DNA from: Bacillus sp. B1-b2
GTDB lineage: Bacteria > Bacillota > Bacilli > Bacillales > Cytobacillaceae
Reading direction: 5' to 3'
NCBI RefSeq assembly: GCF_009183415.1
Contig: NZ_WEHU01000007.1
Location: forward strand, 150,347-214,346
DNA length: 64,000 nt
A program made the position numbers and the translations under genes. A model generated the notes under the pieces. That model did no database searches. It was not told the DNA's origin and was given only the letters and a program-made list of their open reading frames with translations. Below are positions 1 through 8,517 of this stretch, piece by piece. The first letter of the stretch is position 1. Every line of letters begins with the position of its first letter.

Positions 1-2065
1 CCCAAGCCCCAAACTTTTTACTATCAGACGCACATGCAGTTGTTCCTTCACCCCATACTTCTGTTACACGAGCATCTAGAATGGCATTGGTTACCTTTGA
101 AATGGCTTGCCGTAGGTTCTCTTTATGGATGAATTTCCGCCGTACATAGAGTAAGTCCTTGTAACTTCCCCCATGTTCACCAGCCGCAATTCGCTTTAAT
201 CCTGTGTTTGTTCCCAATCCATATAAGCAAAGAATAAGTCTTCGTTGCAGTGTTTCCTTATCAAGGATCTCACGATTACCTAGCGTTTGGAACACATCTG
301 TCAGATGTACACGTAAATCTGCCTCTTTTAAAATATCCAAAAGATTGGTCATGGGCCAACGCTTCATGACCTCTGCCTTTACGAGATTTAGGTTAACCGG
401 TTCAGCCTGTGCCTGTAAAGGTGACACAGAAATCCAGCCATTTCCCTTACTCAATATACGTACCTTGGAGTTATTTTTAACACTTCTATTTAATTTCTCG
501 AGAGCCGTATTCATACTCTGTTTCAGTTCGTTAATAAGTGTTTGTACTTCAAGGGGCTTACAAAGCGCTTCATAATGTTTTTCTCTATTTTGTTCAAAAT
601 CTTTTGGTAAATCTTCCTCTGGGTTTCTATACCGATCAGCTCCGACTACCCATACTTCTTTACAACGTAATCGATCTCGCAGAGCTTGGAGTACACAGAT
701 TTCATAATTCATTCGGTTTACACGGTTTGTTTCTTTATCAATGACCGTATCAATCCAACCTGGCTTAACGATTCCTTCAATTGGGATATAATCTGTTTCA
801 TTATATGTATACTGATTGGTAAGCTTATATTGTGTAAGTAAATCAATTGCATCTATCACAGGTCGATGCACATCATTATTGGATTGAAATTCTAGAATAT
901 CAAGTAAAGCTGGAACCATTCTTCTGTAATGAGTACCGTAGGAGGATCTCATAACAGTATGTACTTTTTGTTTATAGGAGGGACCTGTATGTTTCATTTC
1001 CTTCACAATATCTTTTAATTTATCTTCGCCTACGACAGGAAATAAAACATCTCGCACAATACCGTCTGGTTGTTCCACTGCCTTTTCAGCCATGCGGAAC
1101 AATACGTTTGTCTTCCCACTTACTTTACGAAAATCCCGTAAAAATTCTTTTTCTACTTTTCGTTCCGCCCGAGCACCGATTCGATGAACAATTTGGATAA
1201 TGAGCTCAACTAAGTTATCCGTAATTTCTCTACCTCTACACCAAAAGAAAGCTGCCAATAAAGTATAACGGATCGGATCAGGATGCCTGCGCAACTCTCT
1301 AATATCTTCAGAAACAGCTCGCTGTCTGTACGTTCGGATCATCTTGGGTGAAACACCGTAGAATAAATTTGGTGGAAGCTGTATATCTCGTACTGTTCGT
1401 AGTTTTTCTATCTCTTGAAATAAACTGTCTAACCCGATTCTTCCAGGATCAGATACAAGCTCTCGGAAACTGAGAATGGTTTGATCTTTTTCTATCTGTT
1501 CTGTATGGGACCAAGTACGTATAAATGTATCTAACTTAGATTGAGAGTGATCAGAAAGTTTAGAGTAAATGGATTGAGAAATCCGGTCCTCATACTGATA
1601 AATGGCTGACTTGATGTTTCGATCTAAATGGTCATGAGCTGGGGGAACAATTTGTTGTTTTCTTAGGTGATGTAGTACATGTTTTCTTACTCTGTCTATT
1701 TGTAGCTCCTGCGGTAAGATGTTAGCCTGAAGCCAGGATTTTACTTGTTCCATATCAGTAAGGGTGCTGTCCCTAAATCCCATGTAATCGCGAATTTGAG
1801 CACGATGATATTTAATTGACCTTCCGTCCCAATCGTACGCTTGAAATAAATCCGCAGGTACATCTACTTGCTTGGCAATGTATTGAATAACATCTTTACT
1901 TATTTCCTGTTTCCCTTTTGGAAAACGTCCCTGATATTGAAAGAACTTTAGTAGAACGGCAAACCCCAGTCGTGTTCCTCCATATCTGTTTCCGAGTAAA
2001 CGCATTTCTTCTGGAATAACGGTAAAATGTTCAATAAGTTCTTCTAAGTCCCAATTTTGCTTCAC
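1..2065 (-). CDS. tnpA: Tn3-family transposase TnpA, 5' part, runs off left edge
   Basis: The frame is open on the minus strand from a GTG at 2065 to the window edge, about 688 codons with no stop. AGGAGG lies 9 bases before the GTG. The N-terminal part ([20 protein letters not shown]) looks like the DUF4158-type N-terminal domain of Tn3 transposases. The visible end contains the [14 protein letters not shown] motif, whose Asp is the first residue of the family DDE triad. The rest of the catalytic domain, roughly 300 residues by family length, lies outside the window. Known role of the family is replicative transposition at 38-bp type terminal repeats. I could not find a terminal repeat or a resolvase of the usual type next to it. 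The gene is not visibly disrupted within the window. Confidence 0.93.
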   Translation of the reverse strand, partial: MKQNWDLEELIEHFTVIPEEMRLLGNRYGGTRLGFAVLLKFFQYQGRFPKGKQEISKDVIQYIAKQVDVPADLFQAYDWDGRSIKYHRAQIRDYMGFRDSTLTDMEQVKSWLQANILPQELQIDRVRKHVLHHLRKQQIVPPAHDHLDRNIKSAIYQYEDRISQSIYSKLSDHSQSKLDTFIRTWSHTEQIEKDQTILSFRELVSDPGRIGLDSLFQEIEKLRTVRDIQLPPNLFYGVSPKMIRTYRQRAVSEDIRELRRHPDPIRYTLLAAFFWCRGREITDNLVELIIQIVHRIGARAERKVEKEFLRDFRKVSGKTNVLFRMAEKAVEQPDGIVRDVLFPVVGEDKLKDIVKEMKHTGPSYKQKVHTVMRSSYGTHYRRMVPALLDILEFQSNNDVHRPVIDAIDLLTQYKLTNQYTYNETDYIPIEGIVKPGWIDTVIDKETNRVNRMNYEICVLQALRDRLRCKEVWVVGADRYRNPEEDLPKDFEQNREKHYEALCKPLEVQTLINELKQSMNTALEKLNRSVKNNSKVRILSKGNGWISVSPLQAQAEPVNLNLVKAEVMKRWPMTNLLDILKEADLRVHLTDVFQTLGNREILDKETLQRRLILCLYGLGTNTGLKRIAAGEHGGSYKDLLYVRRKFIHKENLRQAISKVTNAILDARVTEVWGEGTTACASDSKKFGAW

Positions 2066-2121
2066 TTTGTTTTTCCTCCTTATCATACGTATCAGCAAAA
2101 TCTTATAGGAATTCAGAATAT

Positions 2122-2150
2122 AAAAAAAGTCCCTAGATTCAGGACTGAAT
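2122..2150 (-). terminator. Intrinsic terminator after the 52-aa gene
   Basis: AGTCC (2128-2132) pairs with GGACT (2142-2146). Read on the minus strand it is followed by seven T residues. It separates the small gene at 2163-2321 from the transposase gene downstream. Confidence 0.6.
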
Positions 2151-2162
2151 CAATAAAAAGAT

Positions 2163-2321
2163 TTACTTTGCCCCTGGTTGCACGAACGCTGGTACTGGGC
2201 CTTCTACAAGATAACTATTACCTTCGTATTCGTATGCGAATCGGTATTCTAACACTTTTTCACATTGAGGTTTTCCAGTATGCAATGTTGGCTCATATTT
2301 ATAATGATTTAATTGAATCAT
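2163..2321 (-). CDS. Small hypothetical protein, 52 aa
   Basis: The frame starts at an ATG with AAGGAG nine bases upstream and ends in TAA. The product has no signal peptide or membrane segment. It is rich in Tyr, Glu and Pro (MIQLNHYKYEPTLHTGKPQC at the start, ending GPVPAFVQPGAK). I do not recognise a family. It sits between the transposase and the three-gene operon at 2395-4486, on the same strand, and has its own terminator, so it may be the last gene of that operon (73-base gap) or a separate passenger gene. Good initiation signals and protein-like composition support it being real. Confidence 0.6.
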   Translation of the reverse strand: MIQLNHYKYEPTLHTGKPQCEKVLEYRFAYEYEGNSYLVEGPVPAFVQPGAK

Positions 2322-2394
2322 CACAATATACTCCTTATTTTTAAAGAACTTTATTATTTACCAACACTCGTCTTAAATTTCTATTTAATTTATT

Positions 2395-3255
2395 TCAATA
2401 TGCAATGTCACCGAAATCTTCTTCACTAATATCAAAGAACTCTTCAACGACTGCCATAGTCTTAATTAATTTTCCCGTCTTATATTTTTCTTTAAGTAAA
2501 CCTTCAATTTGATTAAAAATCATGTTTCTTTGAACGAGAGATAATGAATTTTTCATTATCACATTTAAATAGAGATCACCAACTGAATTTTCGGCCACGA
2601 ATATGTCACCTATCTTGTCGAAAGCATTCCAAAAAGATTGGGTAATTGTCCATACTTCTACATTGTTATTTACAACTGAAATATTCATAAATACATCTGG
2701 AAAAAGGAAGTGTGTATCTTCTATATTCGCTAATATTCCTCCCTCTTTATTTTGATTCGGTAAACTTATGTCTCTTCTATCCCGTTCATCTTGAAAGGCA
2801 AGTTGTACACCCAAAACGGTTGTATAAAATGCATAGTTCAATAAAGTAGGAAGAATATTTTCATATTCTATTACTAGTTTTGCAGTTAATTTTCTATGTG
2901 GTTCTGTAATTAATGTATCCTCTACATTTTCACCTAAGACCTGACGGAGCATATCAAAAGTTTGTTGTTTAAGGTTGGCATTACTTTGTTCAAATATTTC
3001 ATCATCTTTAAATATCTCTTCTAGATTGTTTAATATTTCCATCCCAATAAAATATCCATTAAATAAAAGAGATTTTGATACTTTAAATAGATGATTCTCA
3101 TATTCCTTAATTTTCTCTGCGTCCATAAATTGTTCAAGGTGTATACGCACATATTGGTTCAAAAGAAAAAAATCTTTGTTAAACTCTCCATTTGTTTGAT
3201 AGTGTAACATCAACATTTCCTCTGTTTTTTGCTGAATTTCTTCTAAAGTTTTCAT
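2395..3255 (-). CDS. Hypothetical cytoplasmic protein, 286 aa
   Basis: Third gene of a coupled operon. Its ATG overlaps the stop of the lipoprotein gene in an ATGA junction, and AAGGAGG precedes it. The product has no signal peptide or clear membrane segment. It is mostly helical by composition (residues 1-150) with a mixed C-terminal half and an acidic end (FDISEEDFGDIAY). I recognise no motif. The overlapped coupling with a secreted lipoprotein and a 191-aa protein suggests the three act together at the envelope, but nothing visible shows the function. Confidence 0.8.
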   Translation of the reverse strand: MKTLEEIQQKTEEMLMLHYQTNGEFNKDFFLLNQYVRIHLEQFMDAEKIKEYENHLFKVSKSLLFNGYFIGMEILNNLEEIFKDDEIFEQSNANLKQQTFDMLRQVLGENVEDTLITEPHRKLTAKLVIEYENILPTLLNYAFYTTVLGVQLAFQDERDRRDISLPNQNKEGGILANIEDTHFLFPDVFMNISVVNNNVEVWTITQSFWNAFDKIGDIFVAENSVGDLYLNVIMKNSLSLVQRNMIFNQIEGLLKEKYKTGKLIKTMAVVEEFFDISEEDFGDIAY

Positions 3256-3914
3256 TTTTCTTTTCCTCCTTGGGATTCTTCATAAAAAGGATCTGATGGC
3301 TCATCAGTAATATATTTCCAAGCACCATCTTCTTTATAAATAGAAGTAATAAAATAATTAATTCCTTCTGTACTTAATACTTTGCGATAAAAGTACCCCT
3401 GTCTTTTAAATCTATCTAAGTTTACTACTGTAATATCATAAGACTCCCCTTTGACATTAGCTTGTAAATAGGAATCTTGTATTGATTTGAAAATATTTAT
3501 GGCATCGTGTTTTTGTGGTAATTCTTCAACGGTCTGAATACTACCATAGTCTAAAATAAATTTGTAGAAGTCCTCAGGAGAAATTTGCAGAGATTGGAAT
3601 TTGTATAAGATATCGGCTGCATACCTTGCAAACTCCTCTGGATCTTCATAAGAAGATTTTACTTCCACTTCTTTCTTATCTAGTATTTTGACAGATTCAC
3701 CGTCCAATTCAGCAACAACCTCATCTAAAGGCCGTACCTGATCCTTATAGAATGATTCTAAGTCCTGGGATTTACTATCAGTTTCAGTTTCTTCATGTGT
3801 ATCCTTTGTTTCATTTATTTTTTTCGCTTCCTTAACAAATGGATCATTACTACAACCTGAGAGTATGATAAAACCTGAGATCAAAAGTGAAGAGTAAAAT
3901 GGTTTAAATCTCAT
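3252..3914 (-). CDS. Predicted lipoprotein, 220 aa
   Basis: The N-terminus has a short basic region, a hydrophobic stretch and the lipobox ILSGC (Cys about residue 21). Sec export, lipidation and anchoring to the outer face of the membrane are therefore expected. A Lys/Glu-rich linker follows (residues 25-60), then a soluble domain of about 150 residues with no motif I recognise. The start overlaps the stop of the upstream gene by four bases, and the downstream gene overlaps it in the same way, so the three are co-translated. Its position in a mobile plasmid region makes an accessory envelope role possible, but that is inference. Confidence 0.82.
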   Translation of the reverse strand: MRFKPFYSSLLISGFIILSGCSNDPFVKEAKKINETKDTHEETETDSKSQDLESFYKDQVRPLDEVVAELDGESVKILDKKEVEVKSSYEDPEEFARYAADILYKFQSLQISPEDFYKFILDYGSIQTVEELPQKHDAINIFKSIQDSYLQANVKGESYDITVVNLDRFKRQGYFYRKVLSTEGINYFITSIYKEDGAWKYITDEPSDPFYEESQGGKEK

Positions 3915-4486
3915 AAAAAACTCCCTTCCTTTATTTCTTTTTTCTCTTGTTCTGTAAGAAAATCAACAAGTTCCGCTGTATGAATAGTCGAAGAATTTCT
4001 AAAAACATTCATAAAGAACTGTTTAACATTAAAAATTCTAATTCGATCCCCATGGAAAGAAACTGGGACATTGATGTTTTTATTTATACATAAGCACAAA
4101 GTTTTAAGATGATCCTTGTGAATGCTGGAGTGTATGCTAATATAATCCTGTTTTCGTTCCCCAAACAAAATAGCAGCAATTATGATAGCTTCCTTATCAA
4201 TTAATGATGGATCAACACGATAACTAAATATCTTATGGTCTTTAATGTACCAATTGCTTAGGAAGAATCCTAAAGCATTACTATGAATAGTGAATTCTCC
4301 TTTTTTGAATTGCACTGACACGCTATTTTCTAATTTGTATTCTGCTAATAAGTTAGATAAATAAAGAATTTTTTTCTTATTAAATGGAACTTTAAGTTTT
4401 CGCGAACTTGATTGTATTTCTTTTTCTCCTTCACTTAAGAGGGACGCAGTAATAACTTTGTTAATAAAGCTGTTTTCCCTTTCCAT
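3911..4486 (-). CDS. Hypothetical protein, 191 aa, first gene of the three-gene operon
   Basis: The first gene of the operon begins 24 bases downstream of a strong terminator that ends the recombinase transcript. It has no signal peptide. The central part (SNWYIKDHKIFSYRVDPSLI, and later VSFHGDRIRIFNVKQFF) faintly recalls the beta-rich core of LAGLIDADG-type DNA-binding proteins, but I see no clear LAGLIDADG motif and do not make the assignment. Its stop overlaps the lipoprotein start. Function unknown. Confidence 0.75.
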   Translation of the reverse strand: MERENSFINKVITASLLSEGEKEIQSSSRKLKVPFNKKKILYLSNLLAEYKLENSVSVQFKKGEFTIHSNALGFFLSNWYIKDHKIFSYRVDPSLIDKEAIIIAAILFGERKQDYISIHSSIHKDHLKTLCLCINKNINVPVSFHGDRIRIFNVKQFFMNVFRNSSTIHTAELVDFLTEQEKKEIKEGSFL

Positions 4487-4509
4487 TAATCAACTTCTCT
4501 CCCTAAAAA

Positions 4510-4560
4510 AAGAACCCAGAATAAACAGCTCTATTATAGAACTGTTTATTCTGGGTTCTT
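4510..4560 (-). terminator. Strong intrinsic terminator, 19-bp perfect stem
   Basis: The arms 4510-4528 and 4542-4560 are perfect inverted repeats with a 13-base loop. On the minus strand the stem is followed by TTTTTT, so it terminates the recombinase transcript before the three-gene operon. Confidence 0.85.
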
Positions 4561-4646
4561 CCCATTGAATGATTTATTTAAATGTATTATAGCCTATAAA
4601 GTTATTATATTTCAACCTATTAATAATATTAGATTCTAATTAAGTT

Positions 4647-5492
4647 TTAGATGCTTTTCATACTCTTCGTTAACTTACTTAAATAGATAGAAACAGTTTG
4701 TTCTTCTATACCCATAATCAAAGCTATACGTTGGACTGCGAGTTTTTTATTAATATATAAATAGTAGCACAGAGCTTTTCTAATAGTTGTTAACTGCAGG
4801 TCTTGATTAATATCATAATCCTTTTGTATATTTTTTAAGTGATAGTGTATTCCCATAAAAGTAATAGGTATTATTCTATTATTTACTGAATCCGTATAAG
4901 TGAATAGATACTCTGACTCGTTTAGTAAATTATTATAATAAAACTCAAGAAAAATACTTGCATCAATGTTATCCAATGTAATGACTCTATTGGAAAGATT
5001 AATCTTAATTCTATCATCGATTATAGAAACATCATCCTTTTTAAACTTAAATTCGGAGGCTTTTAATCCTTCCATAGCAAGTATAAACAATGCTTTTCGC
5101 TTTGCTGTATAATTGGTATTTGCTATTACAAGTTCCTTTACCTTAAGTAAATCTTCATAAAACAAACTAATATCCAGGTGTTTTTGTACCTTTAGTCTTT
5201 TTATTTTTGCTGCTGGATCAATAGGTACTTTGTTTCTTTCCCATAAATAATCAAAATAGGATTTTAAAATGGCCAACTCTTTATTAATTGTGGAGATTGC
5301 CTTCTGATTATCTCCCTGAGTTGAAAGATAGTCTCTTATATCTTTAGATTTGATTTCATATAATTCTATTTTCTTTTTATAGAGTTGTCTTAGGAATGAG
5401 AAGAATTGATTTAAAACAAGTTCATAACTCGCTATAGTAGTTTCACTATAATTCTTTTCTTCTAAAAACGAAATAAAACCATCATACTTCAT
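4647..5492 (-). CDS. Tyrosine recombinase/integrase-like protein with degenerate active site
   Basis: At 281 aa it has XerC/D-like length. The N-terminal half (residues 1-100) has the SAM-like core-binding layout (FISFLEEKNYSETTIASYE). The C-terminal half follows the catalytic fold. The usual Arg I position reads GLKASE (Lys instead of Arg), the HxLR box reads LTTIRKAL (Thr instead of His, Arg kept), and the LMGH box reads IMGIEEQTVSIY (Ile instead of His, Tyr kept). Three of the conserved catalytic residues are therefore replaced. The family normally does site-specific recombination such as multimer resolution or integration. This copy may be inactive, strongly diverged or only DNA-binding. 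The start ATG is preceded by a run with AAAAGGGGG. It is monocistronic, with a terminator downstream. Confidence 0.8.
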   Translation of the reverse strand: MKYDGFISFLEEKNYSETTIASYELVLNQFFSFLRQLYKKKIELYEIKSKDIRDYLSTQGDNQKAISTINKELAILKSYFDYLWERNKVPIDPAAKIKRLKVQKHLDISLFYEDLLKVKELVIANTNYTAKRKALFILAMEGLKASEFKFKKDDVSIIDDRIKINLSNRVITLDNIDASIFLEFYYNNLLNESEYLFTYTDSVNNRIIPITFMGIHYHLKNIQKDYDINQDLQLTTIRKALCYYLYINKKLAVQRIALIMGIEEQTVSIYLSKLTKSMKSI

Positions 5493-5909
5493 CTTCTATC
5501 CCCCTTTTAAAAACTATATAGTAATTTCAACTTATAATCTCTACTTCGAGAATTTTATTTACTTAGTCCTTAGTATATTTTAGTATAAATTATGGATAGT
5601 AATATGTCATTTTAATCTAACGTTTTTAAAAGGGAAATACCCATTAATGATGTGTATTGGTTATTTATTTTAAAAAGCTTAGAGTATATATGTACTCTAA
5701 CGTAATTGTTAAAAGATAATATGTCATTAAGGGGTATCCGACAAAGTAAAAATGGACCACCTATAGTAAGTCAGTCCATACGGCATCGACTTTTTAATTT
5801 GACTTGAAAAAAACCAAGAAACCGTCTTTTGCTTTTAGCAAGACGACTTCTTGGTTTTTGATACAAAATAAGGGAAATTGGTATGAAATTGATTCAATTG
5901 AGTGTATTT
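5493..5909. other. Intergenic region with one bidirectional hairpin
   Basis: No convincing gene. The left part is very AT-rich. At 5728-5790 there is a short more GC-rich patch (GGGGTATCCGACAAAG) that could be a decayed insertion-sequence end, but no partner repeat was found. A terminator lies at 5807-5860. Confidence 0.5.
5807..5860. terminator. Bidirectional terminator near the secreted-protein gene
   Basis: CCAAGAA (5814-5820) pairs with TTCTTGG (5848-5854), and GTCTT (5824-5828) with AAGAC (5840-5844). There are A and T runs on the two sides. It lies downstream of the minus-strand secreted-protein gene at 5910-6368. Confidence 0.75.
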
Positions 5910-6368
5910 TTATAGTGAATTTCTTATAGTTCCAGTTGTTTTTGACGCAGTACCTGAGATTATTTCGATCCTATACTCCTTACCTTTTTCCATCCAATAA
6001 TCTTGCGTAGCTTCGCCACCCTCTTCGAACAATTGTAAACCAGCAGATCCACCCATAGTTACCCAATTATTTCCGATCTTTTCTTGCACCCATAAACCTG
6101 CAACCCCAGTAGAATAAAGCTTTATTTTACCATACTGACCTTTACCAACCACAGATCCTGACACCGCTTTCCATTCAGGCGGACTTATAGTAACACTTGA
6201 TGAATCTGCAGCATATGCAGTTAAATTCACATATGGAGTAGATAGTTCGTTACTTGCTGAAGTTAGTTGGCTTTCAGTATTTCCTGATGCCGCAAAAGTT
6301 GGAATAGCAGAACCACCTACAATAGCTATTGCTACAGTAGCACTCAGAACTAGTTTCTTAATTTTCAT
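5910..6368 (-). CDS. Small secreted protein, about 152 aa
   Basis: The start at 6368 (MKIKKLVLSATVAIAI) is chosen because AAAGGAG lies about 11 bases upstream; an in-frame GTG four codons earlier would overlap that site. A classic Sec signal peptide ends near PTFA|AS (about residue 27). The mature part is about 125 residues, beta-rich, with several Gly and Trp (SPPEWKAVSGSVVGKGQYG, IGNNWVTMGG), and contains no Cys. I recognise no family. It is monocistronic and followed by a bidirectional terminator. It is probably released or loosely surface-bound, since there is no LPXTG motif or C-terminal membrane anchor. Confidence 0.82.
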   Translation of the reverse strand: MKIKKLVLSATVAIAIVGGSAIPTFAASGNTESQLTSASNELSTPYVNLTAYAADSSSVTISPPEWKAVSGSVVGKGQYGKIKLYSTGVAGLWVQEKIGNNWVTMGGSAGLQLFEEGGEATQDYWMEKGKEYRIEIISGTASKTTGTIRNSL

Positions 6369-6696
6369 TTTTGGGAACACTCCTTTTTAATATTTTTATA
6401 ACTGTTAGTTACAATGTACTTATTCTATTTTTGGTATTAAATACCTTTTGAAAAATGTTAATTATTTGGAAAAAATGTAAAATGAGTAGATATTACTATG
6501 ATTTTATGAAAATTAAAAAAGAAGGTTATCGGTTCTCGCGCCAAAATTTAGAAAGGCTAAGTCCTATCAGAAGATAATCCATACAGCCAATTCTTAATTA
6601 CTATTACATAACGATTAACAAAGAAATTATTATAAACAAATCAATAAAAAAAGACTAAGTACAATTAACTTAGCCTTTTTTATTTAAAAGTACCCT
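6369..6696. other. Intergenic region, promoter side of the secreted-protein gene
   Basis: No supported gene. A 23-codon frame beginning at 6506 lacks a ribosome binding site. The right end carries the terminator of the tubY operon at 6647-6681. Confidence 0.5.
6647..6681 (-). terminator. Terminator of the tubY-like operon
   Basis: The arms 6647-6660 and 6668-6681 pair with one G-U position. T and A runs flank both sides, so it can work in either direction. It ends the minus-strand unit tubY plus the 33-aa peptide. Confidence 0.75.
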
Positions 6697-6798
6697 TTAT
6701 ATGCTTACTAGTATTGATCCAACTAGAGTAAAAATAGATACTATTACAATTGTATTTAAAATAATGTTTTCAGATTTTTTTGTTTTAAGTAAAAACAT
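6697..6798 (-). CDS. 33-aa single-pass membrane peptide downstream of tubY
   Basis: The ATG at 6798 has GAGGTGG five bases upstream. The peptide has a basic start (MFLLKTKKSENII) followed by a hydrophobic segment of about 20 residues (LNTIVIVSIFTLVGSILVSI) and ends there. It lies 56 bases after the tubY-like gene on the same strand and just before a terminator, so the two are probably co-transcribed. No family is recognised. It could be a membrane-tethering peptide or a small toxin-like peptide; that is open. Confidence 0.6.
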   Translation of the reverse strand: MFLLKTKKSENIILNTIVIVSIFTLVGSILVSI

Positions 6799-6854
6799 TA
6801 AAACCACCTCAGTTCATTTATATACCATTATTATAAAACAATATGACAGAATAT

Positions 6855-7799
6855 TCAATCTATTATATTGTTCTCTAAAGGATTATTTAGAAAGTTTTGA
6901 ACCGAGTATTTCCCCTCTTCAAGAATTCTTTCCTGTTCCCTTAGAGCTAGTTCATATTTTTGCTCCATTTCAGCTATTTCTTCTTGTATACTATTCAATT
7001 CTTTATAATAGCCATCAATCTTTTCTTTTAATAACTCAGTCTTACTTTGAACAGCAGCTTCTTGCTTTTCTTTAAGTTGTTTATCTACTTCTATATTAAT
7101 AAGTTCTTCTTTAGAATCATTTTTAAATCTACTAAAAAAACCTTTTGGTTTTTTCTTTAATGAGGCAACTAAAATTTGGTCTTGCCTTTCCAAGAGATAA
7201 TTGCTCATAGAATCATTTTTAAGTTCAGTAACCTCGGATTTAGCATCAGCAATTTTTCTATCAATGTTTACTGACTCAATTCTTAAATTACTCAACTTTT
7301 TTTCATAAGATAATAACAAAACCGTTTGCTGCTGCATTTTTACTAACAACTGATTATTAAACTTATAAGAAGCTTCAACAAATTGAGATAACTTTTTAAG
7401 ATCGTCATATAAAGGTGTATTTTTACTAGAAGGAACAGTTGTAGTTTTATGACCTAACTCAGTTAGTATTTCAGTTGTAGACAACCCCCCTATATCTATT
7501 AATATAGAGACTAAATGAATTTTAAAGATAGTATAATAACTTAATTTATAATATCTCCCTTGTTTTTCCGGCTTTATATAAATATCACTTAGCTCATGTC
7601 TTAAGTAATATCTTATAGTTGCATCAGCACGTCCAATAAATTTACTTGCTTCTACAGTATCGTAAGTTCGCTCATTACTCATACTTAAAATTTTTTCAGT
7701 CCAAATGTAATCTTCTAATTCACGAATAATAGCAACATTATAAAGAGGATCAAGTTTAAATTCATCTTCTAATAATTCTCTCATAGAAATTTCACTCAT
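6855..7799 (-). CDS. tubY: TubY-like MerR-type HTH plus coiled-coil regulator
   Basis: The 314-aa product has an N-terminal DNA-binding region at about residues 44-75 (TVEASKFIGRADATIRYYLR, MerR-like helix-turn-helix and wing). Long Lys/Glu-rich coiled coils follow at about 145-200 and 215-305. A third gene with this layout, TubY, accompanies TubZ-TubR systems of phage c-st and plasmid pBtoxis and modulates the filament or its expression. Here it is downstream of tubR-tubZ on the same strand, separated by a small convergent gene and a repeat-rich region that probably carries its promoter. The assignment rests on architecture and context, since I cannot align it. A stand-alone plasmid regulator is the alternative. 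Confidence 0.7.
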   Translation of the reverse strand: MSEISMRELLEDEFKLDPLYNVAIIRELEDYIWTEKILSMSNERTYDTVEASKFIGRADATIRYYLRHELSDIYIKPEKQGRYYKLSYYTIFKIHLVSILIDIGGLSTTEILTELGHKTTTVPSSKNTPLYDDLKKLSQFVEASYKFNNQLLVKMQQQTVLLLSYEKKLSNLRIESVNIDRKIADAKSEVTELKNDSMSNYLLERQDQILVASLKKKPKGFFSRFKNDSKEELINIEVDKQLKEKQEAAVQSKTELLKEKIDGYYKELNSIQEEIAEMEQKYELALREQERILEEGKYSVQNFLNNPLENNIID

Positions 7800-7854
7800 T
7801 CACCCCACCTCCTACCACTTTTATTGTCAAAAATGACACTTTACAATTGATTTT

Positions 7855-8190
7855 ACACGGAAAGAACCAAAAAATCAAAGGAAGTAAAGGACATTTTTAC
7901 ATACCATCAATGCAAATTATCCTTACATTAATCATCACCTTACAACAACTCTACATAAACTTTATAAAAAACTTTTGTAAGCATTACGTAAAATAAATAT
8001 TATGTTACATAAATTTTATATCATAAATACGTAAGACTTACATAAGTACATAAGATTAATATATAAATTACATCATTATTACGTAGTATTTTCATTGGTA
8101 AATCTCATAGAGTTCGTTAATTCCATGTTAATATACACTTTATCTATAAAATTCAACGTAAACATCACATAAAACAACCATTTACATAAA
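7855..8190. repeat. AT-rich region with repeated TTAC[AG]TAA octamers
   Basis: This gene-free region carries many copies of TTACATAA or TTACGTAA, exact or with one change: 7951 (CTACATAA), 7984, 8005, 8027 (ATACGTAA), 8038, 8046 (GTACATAA), 8079 (TTACGTAG) and 8182. TTACGTAA is itself a palindrome. Another copy lies at 10886, upstream of tubR. It directly precedes the tubY-like gene (minus) and the small Cys4 gene (plus), so it may be a TubY operator array, a second partition site or replication iterons. Confidence 0.55.
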
Positions 8191-8292
8191 CTTTCTCTTA
8201 TAATGAATGCGCTTTCCGAAAGAATTTAAGCGAATAGGGGAAACAAATAGATTATAATAGCATTATTGACTATAAATTAAGGAAGTAATGAG

Positions 8293-8472
8293 ATGAATAA
8301 TTATTTAACGAAAGAAGAAATTGATATAAATAAAATCTATGATTATAATTTATATCCTGACAGGATTAGTGGTAGATGCGACAATTGTAATATGGCACAT
8401 TTTAAAAGTTCTATATCGAAGGGGAAACTACTTAGGGAATGCCGGAATTGTTCCATGAAAAAAAGTATCTAA
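8293..8472 (+). CDS. 59-aa Cys4 (zinc-ribbon-like) small protein
   Basis: The ATG at 8293 is preceded by AAGGAAG, and a TATAAT box lies at about 8253. The product has two CxxC pairs (CDNC at about residue 33-36 and CRNC at about 52-55) in a short basic background, as in small zinc ribbons. It is convergent with tubZ and shares a bidirectional terminator with it. It is divergent from the tubY-like gene across the repeat region. It could be a small DNA-binding partner of the plasmid maintenance locus, but no family is recognised. Confidence 0.6.
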   Translation: MNNYLTKEEIDINKIYDYNLYPDRISGRCDNCNMAHFKSSISKGKLLRECRNCSMKKSI

Positions 8473-8476
8473 GTCA

Positions 8477-8514
8477 AAAAAAAGCAAAGAATAGGGCGAT
8501 TCTTTGCTTTTTTT
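8477..8514. terminator. Bidirectional terminator shared by the Cys4 gene and tubZ
   Basis: A perfect 16-bp inverted repeat (8477-8492 and 8499-8514) with a 6-base loop, A-run on the left and T-run on the right, between convergent genes. Confidence 0.88.
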
Positions 8515-8517
8515 ATC

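Noticed and set aside
2057..2344. 95-codon frame on the plus strand
   Set aside because: It runs opposite to the transposase start and to the better-initiated 52-aa gene, and it has no ribosome binding site.
5728..5770. GGGGTATCC sequence as a Tn3-type terminal repeat of the transposon at the left edge
   Set aside because: The GGGG end points the wrong way for an element that would include the transposase at 1-2065, and no partner repeat is visible.
7855..8190. Repeat array as a CRISPR
   Set aside because: The repeated units are only 8 bases with irregular spacing, and there are no spacers or cas genes.
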